In this document: one piece after another, positions 9,885-20,530 of the stretch
How positions within the stretch are numbered: the first letter of the stretch is position 1
Layout: each line of letters opens with the position of its first letter
Assembly: GCA_977017575.1 (NCBI GenBank)
Contig: CDRNVI010000072.1
Coordinates: 1-64,000 of the forward strand
DNA from: Paramoeba atlantica
Lineage: Eukaryota > Discosea
DNA: 64,000 nt
Direction of reading: 5' to 3'
Made by a program: the position numbers and the translations under genes
The notes under the pieces: model-generated
What the model saw: only the letters and a program-made list of their open reading frames with translations
Database searches by the model: none
What the model was told of the DNA's origin: nothing

Positions 9885-10877
9885 ATGACCTCACGTCGGA
9901 AAAGAAGTGCTACAGAGTCTTTTGGAAACATGGAACACTTTACAAGTGTTGGCAACCGTCCTGCACCTCATTGGTTGGCAAAACAATTTGGCGTTACATA
10001 TGTATGTCGGTTACACATGTATGTCGGTAAAGCTCTGGAAAACTTATGCAAGGGTGACAAGCGCAGCGCTACGTTGATAGCTGCTGTTTCATTGGCAGGT
10101 TCCATATTAGACCCATTCATTATATGGAATGGTGTAGAAACCCATAGTGGTGCACATGTTCGTACTGCTTCTAGCTCCGTACAGTATCAAACTTCCAATC
10201 ACTACATTTCTACTGGGGCACTACTTGAGTTTATCCATTGCATTTTGCACCCCTATTACATTCAATTGCGTAATGAGAAGAAGTTTGTAATGAAGGTGCC
10301 TTTGATACTTCTCATCGACTGTTGCAGTGTTCACATTAGCTCGAGTACTAAAGAGCAGATTATTCATGAATGTCGAGAAGGTGGTGCATTTGACTGGTTA
10401 AGAATAGTGTATGTTCCTGCGAGATGCACTGGAAAATTTCAGCCTTGTGATGTTGGTGTTTATGATCGACTTAAACAAAGGTTACGTTATGAGCGCTCAA
10501 ACGTATTGCTAAAGTATTGCCGTTATTGTAAAATCAAAGGGAGAACAAATTGGGACAAAACGCTCGGGAACAAGATATCCAAGGAGCAGCTCCTTGAGTC
10601 CATCACACTCTCGTACAACCATATGAGAAGCCCTAAGCAATGTGCCGCTACTCCAAGCGCCTGGGAAAAGTGTGGAATAACTGTGGAGACATTAGAAGGC
10701 AGATCGAATTCCACGGAAGCTTGGACACGTCGCCGTGAATTGTTTCCTCATCTTTATGAGCAAGATATTGCAGCTACACAGGATGAAACAGATATCTCGG
10801 ACGAAGACTGGGAGGCCGAGGTGCCCAATGACCTTGATACACAATCACACTTGGGGTTTCCGGCAGTTAAAAATTAA
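9885..10877 (+). CDS. DDE_1-type transposase (pogo/Tigger-like)
   Basis: A 330-residue open frame. From about residue 55 it reads CKGDKRSATLIAAVSLAG..LDPFIIWNG (DDE_1 core), then VPLILLIDCCSVHIS (second catalytic Asp followed by the S-H motif, about residue 145), VYVPARCTGKFQPCDVGVYD (third Asp, family LQPLDVG, about residue 185), and an acidic tail. The family makes double-strand cuts and inserts at TA. The N-terminal helix-turn-helix domain and first Asp are not recognisable, and the first 40 residues look unrelated, so the protein is probably 5'-truncated. No inverted termini were found at the expected distance. It is distinct from the relic at 7202-8068. Confidence 0.7.
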   Translation: MTSRRKRSATESFGNMEHFTSVGNRPAPHWLAKQFGVTYVCRLHMYVGKALENLCKGDKRSATLIAAVSLAGSILDPFIIWNGVETHSGAHVRTASSSVQYQTSNHYISTGALLEFIHCILHPYYIQLRNEKKFVMKVPLILLIDCCSVHISSSTKEQIIHECREGGAFDWLRIVYVPARCTGKFQPCDVGVYDRLKQRLRYERSNVLLKYCRYCKIKGRTNWDKTLGNKISKEQLLESITLSYNHMRSPKQCAATPSAWEKCGITVETLEGRSNSTEAWTRRRELFPHLYEQDIAATQDETDISDEDWEAEVPNDLDTQSHLGFPAVKN

Positions 10878-11200
10878 ATTAGCCTTATTCATAGTTTTCA
10901 CTATGGATTTCCGTGTACCAAAATATTTTGCTTTTTTAATTGGAAAGGTGTTTTATTTCTTCGATATCATTTTGAATTTGGGTTGAATTTGGGAAGACCC
11001 ACCAAAAAAACTAGGCAGAGAGAATCTTTCTCTTCCCCTATTCCGCTTTTTTACCTCTTTGTTTTTTATCTTCACAAAGATTTGGGTTACTTTACAATGG
11101 GCGGTACTGTATTGGTGTCATTTTTTATGTCTAAGAAGTATCAGTGCTAGGCTTTTTCTCCGGCTGAAGTTTCTGAATCCCTTTTTTGTCTTCGACGGAT

Positions 11201-11340
11201 AAAGATACCGTTTCTGTAAAGCACGCTTCACTGAAGCCTGACACACTCAGCATGGGGAAGTGTGGTCGAGACCTCCTCGCGGTCTTCCCTGGCACTACCA
11301 TCTTTCAGGTGCTAACTCCGACCTCTTTTGGCACCATAGT
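11201..11340. repeat. Dispersed ~150 bp conserved segment, copy 1
   Basis: Shares AAGATAC.G, TTCACTGAA, CAGCATGGGGAAG, TGGTCG.GACCT.CTCGCGG and TCTTCCCTGGCACTACCATC with 49857-50000, with stretches of 20 or more identical bases. The core can form a hairpin (GGGAAGACC..GGTC). Possibly a small structured RNA or a SINE-like repeat. Confidence 0.55.
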
Positions 11341-11347
11341 GACTAGA

Positions 11348-11424
11348 CATACCTACGTCGTACTACCTACGTAGTAGCTAGTACTACTAGCTAGTACTAC
11401 TACCTAACTAGTAACTAGTACTAT
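11348..11424. repeat. GTAGTACTAG-type simple repeat
   Basis: Runs of CTACGTAGTA, GCTAGTACTA and ACTAGTAACTAG, largely self-complementary. Nothing coding. Confidence 0.7.
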
Positions 11425-11462
11425 GAATACCGTTTACTTTGGACACCTCGGGTCTGCAGCAC

Positions 11463-12634
11463 TTAAAAACTAATTATAAATATAAATAAAAATTCAAAAA
11501 GTTTATAATTTATATTATAATTAGTTATTAGAGGGGGGTAATCTAATTCACTTGTAGCGATGTGTTGCGCGAGTTCAACGGTGCTAAGACCCAACACTTG
11601 GGTAGAGATGTTCAATTGTTCCGTACAATCCTCAGACTCTGAGGAGCTGTCCACCAAAAGGAGTGGACGAAGACCGGAAGGATACTCTTTCAAGATCATC
11701 TTCTCTAAATCAAGGGGGGAGTCATTTACCAGCACTTCCATGGGTCGCTTGTTAATCTCCTTGGCAACTTGACGAACTTCGTCTTGTGTCAATCCAGTGA
11801 AGAGAAATTTTTTGTGGAAAAACACACGCACACGACCATTAAAGTTTTCGACCCCCCCTTTCCCCAACTGGCATACGGCTTGCAGAAGAATGACTCGCAG
11901 CCATAAGTCCCATTCACCACTTCGTGCTTGGCAAACTCCGTACCATTATCGTATGTAATGGTCAGTACCTGATAACCCTGCAGAGCTTCCACTATTGATT
12001 GCGCAACGTGGTCTGACTTTTTGGAAGATATGCCGAATTTGAACAATGTGCCGAATCTGCTTTTCCGCTCAACAAGACTTAGCATATACTGGCTCTGCTT
12101 GGTACCTTCAATGAGGTCTGCCTCCCAGTCCCCGTAACGCTGACGATCATTCACAACCTGAGGTCGTTCACTAATATGCACCCTATTAGGAATTTTAAGA
12201 CGATTGACCCCACGGCGACGTTTATATCCACGCCTACCCCCACGGCGTAAAAGTTTCGACAAGTGACCTCCAGCTGCTTCATCTCGCTCTAAGAAGTTAT
12301 ATATTGCTTTGCGGGATACCTTGATTTTGTGCTCCTTCCACATAGTTACGCTGATCTGTTGTGGGCTGTAACGGCGCGTCAGAAGATCCGTCACAATTCC
12401 AATTACTTCGTTTTCAATTTTACGGGGTCGTACCATTCTTTGTTTCATTTTGTTCTGGGCAGTGCGCTCCGCCAAACGAGCATCGTACACTCCCTTTTTG
12501 CAACCACGTTTTGTCTCGCGACTTATACACGATTGATGGACATTCAAACGCTCCGCAATCTCTGCTTTAGACAACTCTTCGTTGTTATAAAGCAATTCGA
12601 TTTGCGCTCGGTCAGTTGAGTCAAGTCTCTTCAT
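11463..12634 (-). pseudogene. IS30-family transposase with one frameshift
   Basis: Start at 12634 (MKRLDSTDRAQIELLY). The N-terminal helix-turn-helix reads LSKAEIAERLNVHQSCISRE (about residues 18-40), as in IS30 proteins. The DDE core follows: YGDWEADLIEG (first Asp), LTITYDNGTEF (second Asp), then CKPYASWGKGG and, after a shift, VENFNGRVRVFFHK (Glu of the family motif ENxNGxxR). The C-terminus carries LTQDEVRQVAKEINKRP, matching the LTxEE/LNxRPR region of IS30. The shift lies in a run of seven Gs at 11852-11858; one G more would restore the frame, so a recent mutation or a sequencing error is possible. All three catalytic residues are visible. IS30 is mainly prokaryotic, so its presence amid eukaryotic elements is notable. 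An iteron array lies just upstream (12660-12925). Confidence 0.85.
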
Positions 12635-12659
12635 GCGAACGGTGAATAAAAAGGAAAAC

Positions 12660-12925
12660 TGGTGTATACAATATCTAATTCTGCAATATGCAATATAATG
12701 GTGCATTATGCAATATAAACGTGATTATGCAATATAATGGTGCATTATGCAATATAAAGGTGATTATGCAATATAAAGGTGATTATGCAATATAAAGGTG
12801 CACTATGCAATACAAAGGTGATTATGCAATATAAAGGTGCATTATGCCAGATCAAGGTGTATTATGCCAGATAAAGGTGAATTCATGCCAGATAAATGTG
12901 AATTCATGCAATATAAAGAGCCACT
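12660..12925 (+). repeat. 19-20 bp iteron array beside the IS30-type transposase
   Basis: About twelve copies of ATTATGCAATATAAAGGTG, with spacing of 19 or 20 bp and later copies drifting to ATTATGCCAGATAAAGGTG. It starts about 25 bp from the transposase start codon. Probable element terminus or transposase-binding array. The other side (11470-11525) holds an AT-rich palindrome instead of an inverted copy of the array. Confidence 0.8.
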
Positions 12926-13130
12926 TTTTATGCAAGATAGTGGTGCGGGTGCCAACACGTTCGGTAGACTTGAATTCATGCGCACGAGTGATTTCCCACA
13001 TGCAAGTGTGGGGTTCGGTGCTCTCGGAGCAAAAATAAGCAAAAATACCCGAAAATAGGCTTTATAACTCCAATTTTTGACTCAAATCCTTCCGGTTTCT
13101 TCGGCTTTCCTGGCCAAATTTTTCTTTTTT

Positions 13131-13229
13131 AGGCTCTTCGTTAAACGCGGCGGTAGTTTTCAACGCGAAGCGCGCAGCAGGAGTGACTTCTAAGTTAAAA
13201 CCAACCACCGCGTTTAACGAAAAGTCTTT
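13131..13229. repeat. Hairpin family A, copy 4
   Basis: Palindrome beginning AGGCTCTTCGTTAAACGCGG; the right end has drifted (AACGAAAAGTCTT). Degenerate fold-back body sequence continues on the left (12950-13130) and right (13240-13660), including GGTCCTATACTAGCTTTC and GGGGTGACCCCCC. Confidence 0.75.
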
Positions 13230-13659
13230 ATGAGATATGCAAGTAGCGTCCGCCAGGTTCGGATTTTTTCGGAAAAAAAAATTTGAAAAAAAATTCAACA
13301 TGGCGAAGAAAATGGCAAAAGAAAAATTGTTTCGAAATCCTTTGTCCTATTATATTTTGATAGTTTGGGTCCTATACTAGCTTTCCACGCCGTTATTTTC
13401 GCAAGATATCCCTTCTTCGAGCCGTGGTAGGCCTCCTAAAATAATTTTCCACCCCACCTGGGGGTGACCCCCCCTGGTACGCGCAGGAGGAGTCCGACAA
13501 GGTCAAAGTTTTTGGGATGACCAAAAAAAAAACATTTGACCAAAAAAAGTAAAAATATATTTTGTCCAAAATTCACTCCTAAAACGTATTTTGAGAGTTT
13601 GTGACCTCAGCTACCATTCTGCGACGTTTTTTTCGACAGATTCGCCTCCTGCCCCTACT

Positions 13660-14303
13660 GGTAAGGCATCAAAAACGGAAACGCAAATCCTTTCCTCCAC
13701 TCAATTCCGAAGTTTAAAAGTAGATCCTAGTTTTTGTTTTGAACGTGACTTCGTCGCAGATGGCGGTGAATGTGGTGACGGCTTTTTTTTATTAATTGGG
13801 GGGAAAGAGTACGAGTTCTAGCTTTCTATGTATGTACGGTATCACTTTCTTACTTACTTTCCTACTTGCTCAACTTCTTTCCCTCACTTCGCCCCATTTT
13901 GAAAAAGATCAAAATATAAAACTAACGAATCTGCTTTCCCATCTTACCCACTTCCCCTTACCAATCTTTACAACTTTCCAGGGAGGGTAAGGTCTCCCTC
14001 TACTAGGGGGGGGCTTTCCCCTAACCATTCGCGCGTTCCGGACCGGGTCTTTCGACCTCTCCCAGCTTGCCTTGTGAACCCTTCTCTTGTTGTACGAGAG
14101 GGCGCAAGCAATTGGTCTGTGCCGACAGCGGCACGGTCGCGGAGCATGATGCTGGTCGACGGGGAGGAACAAAGTTCCCTACCCATATCCTACCTCACTT
14201 GGAGTACCTAGCCCTGACGGACTAGGCGTGAGCATAGATCCTGTCGGCATCGACCAGCATCCGGGCCAGCGGTTCATGTCCCAGTGGGTAGTCCCGAGAT
14301 CCC
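13660..14303. other. No gene seen; probable LINE 3' region near its right end
   Basis: Includes a pyrimidine-rich stretch at 13820-13990 and a GC-rich stretch at 13980-14303 that directly follows the LINE endonuclease stop on the minus strand, so the latter is probably its 3' untranslated region. It can form a hairpin at about 14080-14100 (CTCTTGTTGTACGAGAG). Confidence 0.4.
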
Positions 14304-14897
14304 TTAGGCCCCTTCCAGGGGAGCGTCAGGGTCACTGACGACTATCCTAGAGACCATCATCCGGGCCTGGGAGCGCATGAGAGCCACGTTCAGATCTTTG
14401 AGAAGGTCATTTCGGGCTTGCGTGTCTGTGAGTAGACCGTTTGACGCGTTTGCGCGTAGCGTCCCCACATTCCACAACACAGCCATCGCGCTTTTACTCC
14501 ACGAGCCGAAGGATTCAACTACCATGGCCGTAAAAAGTAATTCCGCTTCCTCCGCTTCCTGGCGTTGTTTATCCTTCGTTGTTGAGTAGTGTTCAGCAAA
14601 AGATCCCGCAGCCACCCAGCTAGCATTCCGGACAGAGTCCAAATACTTTAGTTGCTGTGCGTGGGTGACTGCGAAGTCTAACACCATGCCACTTCCCAGG
14701 GTGCAATTCGGGAGAAACACGTCAGCAGGTCTGGTGAGACCCCCTCCTGGACCACGATTTCCCAGGCTTTTCTCCCTTTGCGGAGCGATGTCGGCTTTTC
14801 TGCAAAATGCTGTGAATTGCTCACAGACCGCGTTGTGACCGGTGGTGAGGCCATGCCCGTTCTTACATAACAATGCATGTTCCCCATTTTTCTGCAC
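14304..14897 (-). pseudogene. LINE restriction-like endonuclease domain
   Basis: About 197 codons open. HALLCKNGHGLTTGHNAVCE near the start is the Cys/His motif preceding the nuclease in this group. RPADVFLPN followed about 15 residues later by GMVLDFAVTHAQQLKY gives the acidic and lysine residues of a PD-(D/E)XK fold. In R2-type LINEs this nuclease nicks the target so that reverse transcription can prime there. The rest (about residues 90-197) is a helical tail rich in Ala/Leu. It forms the C-terminal end of the polyprotein of this element. Confidence 0.75.
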
Positions 14898-15713
14898 AGG
14901 TAATGCGCATACCTTCCGCTGGGCAAGGACGATCTTCTTGATAGATGTCGGATCCCAGCCACCAGCGGGACAACGTGCGGAACTCTGTTGTGAAGGCGTA
15001 TCCTTTGCTCCTAGAAGGCGTCACGAAATCCCAGCGACCTGCTCCCTTACCCGACTCTGAAACCCACCGTGCGCGAGTGCGAGGGTCAGCCTGCTCGTAT
15101 GCTGTGGTAAATTTCTGCTATGAGATAGCCTGGCTGAGTTGCTGCTGTCGAGGGATGACCATCTCCGGCGCGGTTGCCCTGTACGCTTCCATATTGTTTT
15201 GGGTGCTCCGTGGGTGTTTCCTTTTCGGGAGGAAGTTGTGATGGTGGCCTGAGTATGGGGGTGGCTTGTCCTGCTTGAGTGTGCGCCCCGTGCTGGGATC
15301 CACTAGCGCTACTCCTGCTTTACGGTTTACGTCTTGTACCGAAATGGCGAATCCATCAGCCTCTGTAGGATCCCAGTCGTCTATATCGGCGGCGTGCGCG
15401 ACGGAAGAAACGTAAGCGGCTGTCGCGTGGAGTGTTGCAGACCTAAGGCCGAAACCTCCGTGGCGTTTCCTTCGTTGGATTTGGTCACGTGCGTGGGGTT
15501 CCAGGGGGAAAAGTGTCCACTCGACAGCTTTAAGAACGGTTTCGTCTAGTAGGCTACAAAGTTAAAAAAGAGCCCGTGGGGGTGTGGTGTGGAGAGCGTA
15601 CACCATTTGGCAGAAGCCAGTGCACTGGCGGATGAGGGCGATGGCGACTTGTGGATCGCCTATTAGCCCTATTGCTGCGAGAGTCTCGCGTGCGGGTTCA
15701 ATGGCGTGAGACA

Positions 15714-16931
15714 TTAGGAACTCCGCGCAGTGCTCCGCAGACCCAATCGGGGATCCGAGAATATCGAAATTCCCATCAACACGAATTTTGGCGGTGGGTA
15801 TTTCCGGAAATAAGTTGTGTGATGGGCTGAGGCAGGTGGCGTTATTATTTCACACTTGTTCTGATTCAGAAATAGCCCGCATTGTGAATCAACCTCGGAA
15901 AAAACATCAAGCGCCTTTCGAACCTCCGCCGCCTCCCCCATGAGAACTCCGTCGTCCATGTATGACGTCGTCCATGTATGAACTCCGTCGTCCATGTTCC
16001 TGCTGGCGTTGTTGAACGCATTTCTGAGGTCCACCTTACAGAAAACAAGACTGTCGCTCCCCTAGTTGTTTAGCATTGTTTTCCGGCACAGATGAATTAC
16101 TCGTTCGGCCCCCGCGGATGCAGCCACACCATACTGTCTTACCCGGAATAAAGTTTCAGCCTTCTCCTTTACGGCGACGCATGCCGCTTTGCTTACTAGA
16201 CGTCTGAGGGTTTCGCCCGCTTCTATGGGTCGGACATCTTCTTCACCTTTCTCCAGAGCGCAGAGATGGGCTCCTGCGTAGAACAGTTGTACCTCTGGCG
16301 GTGCCTTTCCTTGGAGCATGTGGTTCACGAGGCGAGTGAGGGCCGAAAGGGGACCCACCTTCTTGTCGGCATGTTCCAAAGTGGCGGCCTGGATATGTTC
16401 TGGACGTAGACCCATTGTTCCGGCAGAAGACCCTCTGCGAAAACTTTCGACCGCTTTCCAGACTTCCACTTCCTCCAGACGCAGGGGATTACCCCCAATC
16501 GGTGGAAGATCGTTCTCAAGAGGGTTTTCGTGAGGATTTGAGTGCTTTTCTAGAAGCTTCGCAAGGGTCTCCTCGTTGTCCAGCGCCATGGGTGCTGCGG
16601 TTAGAGCGGCTAGTCCCCTAGAGTATTCCCCTCGACGTGACAGTATTTCTGCCCTGATTGCCGCTCTTTCTTCTTCGTTTTCGGAATTTCTAGGCTTGGA
16701 GCGTTTTTTGGCGTGATCTTTCAGGGCCTGTTCCCAGAGTAAGAGGTACTCTCCTGCCAACCAAAGCTCCATGTTTTTTTCCACATGTGTAGAATATGAC
16801 ATACGAATATGTCTATGTCCTTTGCGTCCGCCTCGGTAAGGTGCAGGTAAGACGCATTTAGGGAGCATTGCGAGCAACGTCCATGCCTCCACCGTATTTT
16901 CTTGAACAGCAGAAGTAAAGACTTGTGTCAA
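15714..16931 (-). pseudogene. LINE reverse transcriptase domain
   Basis: The upstream half (16931-16062) contains FRRGSSAGTMGLRPEHIQ and ALEKGEEDVRPIEAGETLRR, the early reverse-transcriptase motifs of the R2-like group (GxxGPDGxR and KxxGxxRPI). The downstream half, in another frame (16034-15714), contains MDLRNAFNNASR (motif A with the first catalytic Asp) and YMDDGVLMGEAAEV (motif C). The YMDD segment is preceded by a local tandem duplication of its own coding sequence near 15955-16000. The enzyme would copy element RNA at the nicked target. Dead copy. Confidence 0.8.
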
Positions 16932-17685
16932 AATGCTCGCCCACAGGAATGTGGGACGTCTTTACATGTACTTATGGGCAGTGCCCACACAGAGCTTAGC
17001 GTTGGTAGCAGGTTTTCCGGAGGAACATCCGCTGCGTTTCTAGGACATGTCGTTGGCCTAGGCGGGGTTGGAGATCTGACATGGTGGTTGCGGCCTTTGC
17101 AGTGCTTGGGGTGAGACTTTTCCTTGTTTTTGTCGTAGTGCCTGCCGCAATCCTTGCAGAGAAATCTTCCATCTCTCTCCCACCCGTCTGTGGGTCCGCT
17201 TTCGCCGTGTCGGTGGGCCACATGGTTGTAACACGCTTGCCATTGTCCACCATGTGGAGGCGTCTTCCAAGAGCATCCTTCCGCTGGACATACTCGTTGC
17301 GTGCTGTGTTGTAGAGACGGTAACGGTTTGCGTTCTTGCGCTTGTTTGGAGAAGAAATTTTCGCGCCAGAGACCTCCGGCGGGTTTCCTGCGCTCGCATC
17401 CATAACGCGAGAGTGATTGGTCTCTTCATCATCCGTCACTCTGCCCGTGTCCGGTGTGGGATTCTCTCCAGCGAACTTGGCGGCTCTTTCTGCCCAGTGT
17501 TACGGTATGTTCTTGGGAATAGGTGTCGTGTATAAAAGTTCATTGTAGGAGCTCTGTCCAGAGATTAAGTGTGCGTTACCTGCAAATTGGTCCCAATCAC
17601 CCGTGTTGTGAGAAATCTCTTCCTGGCGGAAAGAGTCGTCGTCCATGGGCAATGCATTCGCGCCGAAAAGATCGTCTTGTGGCAT
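16932..17685 (-). pseudogene. LINE N-terminal region with C2H2-like finger
   Basis: Reads in several frames. The clear piece is RFLCKDCGRHYDKNKEKSHP followed by KHC (17100-17165), a CxxC..H..HC finger. Upstream (17439-17250) is a basic stretch (SPNKRKNANRYRLYNTARNE). The first open piece starts at 17685 (MPQDDLFGANALPMDDDSF) and is acidic. R2-type LINEs carry such fingers before the reverse transcriptase to bind target DNA. Assignment of the extreme N-terminus to the same element is inferred from adjacency. Confidence 0.55.
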
Positions 17686-17690
17686 GATTA

Positions 17691-18421
17691 TACCCTCTTG
17701 GGGAAAAAAGTGGGATAATTAAAATGTTGTCAACAAGGTACAGAAACTGTATCTTCATCGTTAAAGTTTTTTTATTTTTTCTTGTTTCTTTTAGCCATTC
17801 AGGTTGAGCCCTGAGTCCCTGAGTTATACAAATATTATAAAAATCCCTCGTAGTCCGATGCGCAACTATCGGAACTGAGTTCCTCAAATTCTTCGGGAAC
17901 GGGAAACCCGTAGTTATCCTTAATGCACTTCATTATATTCACAAAGCGACTCTGCCAAGACTGCTCGCGGCCATTATGTGTATCCCCATACTTTACACAC
18001 TGGAGCACGACGTTTCGCTGCAACTCCAACGTTGTTGCCCCAAAATTATAGTGTTGGAGTCTTGTTGTTGTTGCTACATCCCGTTTACCTGCGTCAGGTG
18101 TGTGCTCCTACTTCCCGCGTAGGTCGCAGTGCAGATGATGATACTCGAAGCATCGGCATCGACGTGAGAGGAGAGTTCGACCAGCTCTCTTCCATCACCA
18201 GAACGGCAATGGGCCCTCGACCACAGAAGATACGTACCTGACTTTATCTTCCTCTAGAGGAAGCCAATAAATAATACAATGGTGCTGTCAACCTTTCAGG
18301 AATTGCTTCCCTACAGATTGTTGGTAGCGCATCAAGGAGCTCAAGGAGGTGAGGTTCGCTGGGCCCTAACATCGCCTAACTTGGCGATGCCCCTGACCCA
18401 GTTATCACGGCAATATTGACT
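17691..18421. other. No gene seen between the two LINEs
   Basis: No recognisable motif; a short acidic frame on the minus strand (18029-17835) has no family resemblance. An AATAAATAATA stretch at about 18266 could be a polyadenylation-like signal. Confidence 0.4.
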
Positions 18422-19581
18422 TTATGACGTATGACCTGGGGGAAAAGGCTCTTTTCGTTTCCTTCGTTTATTGCTGTATCTATTCTCTGCTTTATATTGT
18501 ATAATCTTGTCTTTTCCATTTTGCGCTTGAGTTTTCCATATAATTGGGTTTAGTCCAGCTCTTTCTGTGGAGCTTCTTATCGCCTGGTCCGCTGTTTTAT
18601 ATCTACCTCTTGGAATCCTTCCTTCATATGACCCAAAGAGGATTCGGTTAGGGAACCTTTCTGGGCCCATACGAGCCACGTGACCTGAGAATGATAGTAT
18701 TCTTACGTCTATTCGAACTTGCAAGGGTGGCATGTGCGCAATGCGTAAAATTTCCTCGTGCGATTTTCCGTGAAAATTTTGGTTGGCAGTTGGTTCCTTG
18801 CTTGGTGTAAACATCTTGTTCGTTTCCGTTTCTCCTTCCCAGGTCCTTATTTGGAAAGCTTGTTGTATCAGTTGGACGTAGGCCTGAGTTATCCTTGTAA
18901 ACTGCATTGGTGCAAGCTGCCAAATTGAGCATCCGTATATAAGGTGTGGGATGACATAGGCTTCAAACACCTTTGTCTTCGGCCATCTAGAAAGTGCTTT
19001 ATTTTTCCACACTGCTTTCGAGACCTGTAGAGCGTTAAAGGCGCTTCTTATTCTGTTATTAACTTCTTTTTCCAGTGACGTATCCTCTTGGATATACGAT
19101 CCCAAATATTTGAAGCTGCTTACTCTATTTGGACTCCATTCAGAAATATATCTACGGTGTGATACGTTTTTGAGTCAAAGAGTTGAATTACTTGACACTT
19201 CGTTTTTCCGCAATTCATCTGCATGCCCCAGTGGCTCGTGGTACTTGACACGTTTTCTAAAACCTCCTGTAATTCTGATGCGCTGTCTGACCAGATGGTC
19301 AGATCGTCGGCATACGCCAGTATACCAATCTTGTCTTCCCCTTTCACCTGGTCGCCCCGGTGTGTTCCATAATAGAGTAATTCCGACTCCGAAGAATATT
19401 CGGCGTGGAAAAATCGATGAAAAGGCTTCAAAGTCGCCAATCCGTAAATAGCCCGCGCCAAGTCATTTCTAGATGGAGAGTTGAAGGCATTCTTAACATC
19501 AATGGATAATATGCAAGAGCCACCTCGATATTTCGCATTCAATTCGTGTACCACCCGTTCGCAGCCTCCCTTTGAAAGCAC
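18422..19581 (-). pseudogene. Second LINE: reverse transcriptase and C-terminal region
   Basis: The first open piece (19581-19120) has CILSIDVKNAFNSPSRND (motif A), GDQVKGEDKIGILAYADDLT (motif C, YADD) and MNCGKTKCQVIQL (motif D/E region). After a break it continues (19105-18422) as MGSYIQEDTSLEKEVNNRIR, VFEAYVIPHLIYGCSIWQL and LSFSGHVARM, the typical tail of LINE reverse transcriptases (YLG.., Y..ETW, GH..RM). It is unlike the first LINE in motif wording and lacks its endonuclease. Broken at least once between the two pieces. Confidence 0.85.
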
Positions 19582-19889
19582 GCCCTGTTAGATTGGTGTG
19601 AATAGTGGTTGTAATGTGTTTTCGAATTCCGAAATATTGTAAACTTACTTTTCCTTTTCCTGCCCTTCCTCGCACACTCTTCACTGTTCCTTTTGAGACG
19701 TTCAACTGATCTTGATCTCACCGGTTGAGACACGAATAGAGACTCTTTGGGGGTGCTTGTGCTCACAGCTACATATCGGACACCGTTCCATACAAATCTG
19801 GGAGATAAACGAGTAGAATAGCCTGTGAAATTCGCTCGCGGTCTCTTCGAGGCCGGAGCACGAGTGGTTGTTGGGGTGGGGAACAATCC

Positions 19890-20530
19890 CTAGTGGATGG
19901 TTCGTCTTTCGGCACGACCGTACGGGGTCTTCGCGCCGCCACTCGCCACCCCCCGACGAAAATCCTGCTGCAAACGGGGACAATTCGCACGTATGTGGCC
20001 TGGCATACGACAGTTATAACAGACAGGAGGCTGAGCCGGTCGCACCCGTCGTGATTGTTTGCTTGTCTCTTCGAGCATAAATTTACCATAAGTATCATCA
20101 GGGTTTTGGACCTGGTGCAAACGTTGTTGGACCTTTTCGACGGGAGCGCCGGCTGCCGCCTAGTAATGATTGCGAAGTTCCTGAATAACTATCTTGGCGA
20201 TGTTGTAAAAATTCTCATCAGTCCATTCAGCAAGCTTACGCGCGGCATAGGTCCATTGGATCAACATCTCAAAAAGCCTTTCGCGAACAAGGGGAGGATT
20301 GAAACGGACACCGAATTCCTTATACTCGCGAAGCTCGCGTACTAACTCACGTGGTTTGAATTCATCTAGAGCCTCGATCCAGGGCCCCCATGTTTTCGGT
20401 TCGATAGGAGAAAAGTTCTTTGGGTCCGATAAGGATAAGCGATCCAAGGAAGGAAGTCGTTCGACCCGTGCACCGCCCGGCATCCGGGCTTGAACCTTGG
20501 CCAAGGCAAGCGAATAGTAATCTATGTCTG
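19890..20530 (-). pseudogene. ORF1/gag-like segment with CCHC zinc knuckle
   Basis: The upstream part carries a helical region (WGPWIEALDEFKPRELVREL..LVRERLFEMLIQWTYAARK), followed downstream by the zinc knuckle VCYNCRMPGHIRANCP. This organisation is that of a nucleic-acid-binding ORF1 or gag-like protein. Position and strand fit an ORF1 of the adjacent second LINE; an unrelated retroelement origin cannot be excluded. The copy is a broken fossil. Confidence 0.6.

Larger units (their letters stand above)
14304..17690 (-). mobile_element. LINE with zinc finger, reverse transcriptase and C-terminal restriction-like endonuclease
   Basis: Minus-strand non-LTR retrotransposon of about 3.4 kb. The order is an N-terminal region (17685 down), a C2H2-type finger, the reverse transcriptase (16931-15714) and a PD-(D/E)XK-like endonuclease (14897-14304). 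This architecture belongs to the R2-like LINE group, which often targets fixed sites. The coding frame is broken in several places between these blocks, so the copy is dead. It is convergent with nothing and sits between fold-back debris and a second LINE. Confidence 0.8.

Noticed and set aside
14075-14130. TGTACGAGAGG and AATTGGTCTGTGCC resemble the sarcin-ricin loop region of large-subunit rRNA, which would suggest an rDNA target for the LINE
   Set aside because: Only about 25 bases agree, the sequence on either side does not match rRNA, and the motif is part of a local hairpin (CTCTTG..CGAGAG). Too weak to call rRNA.
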